DNA from: a virus
DNA length: 64,000 nucleotides
Reading direction: 5' to 3' (one strand)
Virus record (IMG/VR): IMGVR_UViG_3300043399_000297
Location: 1-64,000 of that record
The notes below the pieces were generated by a model. It saw nothing but the letters and a program-made list of their open reading frames with translations. It made no database searches and was not told the DNA's origin. The number at the start of each line of letters is the position of its first letter. Positions within the stretch are counted from its first letter, which is position 1. A program made the translations under genes and the position numbers. This document shows, piece after piece, positions 63,703-64,000 of the stretch.

Positions 63703-64000
63703 ATGGACGACATTATTGATATTGCAGACTTAGACGTAATATACCTAAGCTATGACGAACCTCAAAAAGAAGAATTCTGGCTCAAGATTAAGAATATGGT
63801 GCCTTGGGCTGTCAGAGTAGATGGTGTTAAGGGAAGTGACGCTGCACATAAAGCAGCAGGGGAAGCATCATCTACTGAGAGATTCATTCTCATTGACGGT
63901 GACAACTTGCCCGATGAGAACTTCTTTAATTTACAATTAGACTTTACCGATAAAGACCCTAACTACAAGTTAGCGCAGTATCGTTGGAGAGCAGTCAATG
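63703..64000 (+). CDS. Partial glycosyltransferase-like protein
   Basis: Ninety-nine codons run off the right edge. The first in-frame ATG after the inverted repeat is at 63703. Visible blocks are DLDVIYLSYDEPQKEEFW, VPWAVRVDGVKGSDAAHKAA and RFILIDGDNLPDENFF, with D65-G66-D67-N68 in the place of a GT-A DxD motif. The family is frequent in aquatic T4-like phages, to my memory. It extends the local cluster of glycosyltransferase-like genes. Confidence 0.65.
   Translation, partial: MDDIIDIADLDVIYLSYDEPQKEEFWLKIKNMVPWAVRVDGVKGSDAAHKAAGEASSTERFILIDGDNLPDENFFNLQLDFTDKDPNYKLAQYRWRAVN

Noticed and set aside
1-64000. CRISPR arrays, insertion sequences, attachment sites
   Set aside because: No direct-repeat/spacer pattern, transposase or integrase was seen. 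The only mobile element gene is the HNH endonuclease.

Overview
The window is a 64 kb piece of a T4-superfamily tailed phage (myovirus) genome. Many T4 core genes can be recognised: portal 20, prohead protease 21, scaffold 22, major capsid 23, recombination nucleases 46/47, late sigma factor 55, and baseplate genes 25, 6, 53 and 26. The DNA is AT-rich. Several gene families (giant repeat proteins, structural proteins with conserved short motifs, glycosyltransferase-like proteins) look like those of uncultivated aquatic T4-like phages. I infer an environmental phage of a Gram-negative bacterium; the host cannot be read from the sequence. No tRNA, CRISPR array, integrase or insertion sequence was seen.

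Layout. (1) 1-1888, minus strand: small unassigned genes and an HNH homing endonuclease. (2) 1943-15979, minus strand: head cluster 20 - small protein - acidic core protein - 21 - 22 - 23, ending in a strong terminator; upstream of it lie two adjacent paralogous giant tape-measure-like proteins, one with an M23 peptidase domain and one with a lytic transglycosylase domain. (3) 16068-17116, plus strand: gene 26-like baseplate/tail chaperone with a candidate -1 frameshift extension. (4) 17117-17579: no gene; about 300 nt of closely packed hairpins, a candidate structured RNA. (5) 17580-22080, minus strand: gene 55, gene 47, a 64-residue protein, gene 46 and a PD-(D/E)XK nuclease. (6) 22207-60699, plus strand: baseplate and tail-fibre block, including a 1324-residue spike/hub protein, gene 25, gene 6 and one 6752-residue protein that alone occupies 20 kb. 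(7) 60748-62932, plus strand: small conserved gene and two glycosyltransferase-like genes; then an SDR oxidoreductase on the minus strand and a partial glycosyltransferase-like gene at the right edge.

Regulation. Late-promoter octamers of the T4 type (T4: TATAAATA), here mostly GATAAATA or AATAAATA, precede many structural genes, matching the presence of gene 55. Three unusual arrangements recur. Four genes (HNH, the 6752-residue gene, a 47-residue gene, the SDR gene) have the octamer placed so that the predicted start of transcription is at, or one base from, the A of ATG, with no Shine-Dalgarno sequence; this suggests leaderless late mRNAs. At two divergent junctions (16.0 and 22.2 kb) two inverted octamers face each other with nearly coincident predicted starts. 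At 60.7 kb a late octamer sits inside a hairpin that would hide the Shine-Dalgarno sequence and start codon of read-through mRNA. Gene 55 also has a sigma70-like promoter with a perfect 10-bp dyad over its -35 and spacer.
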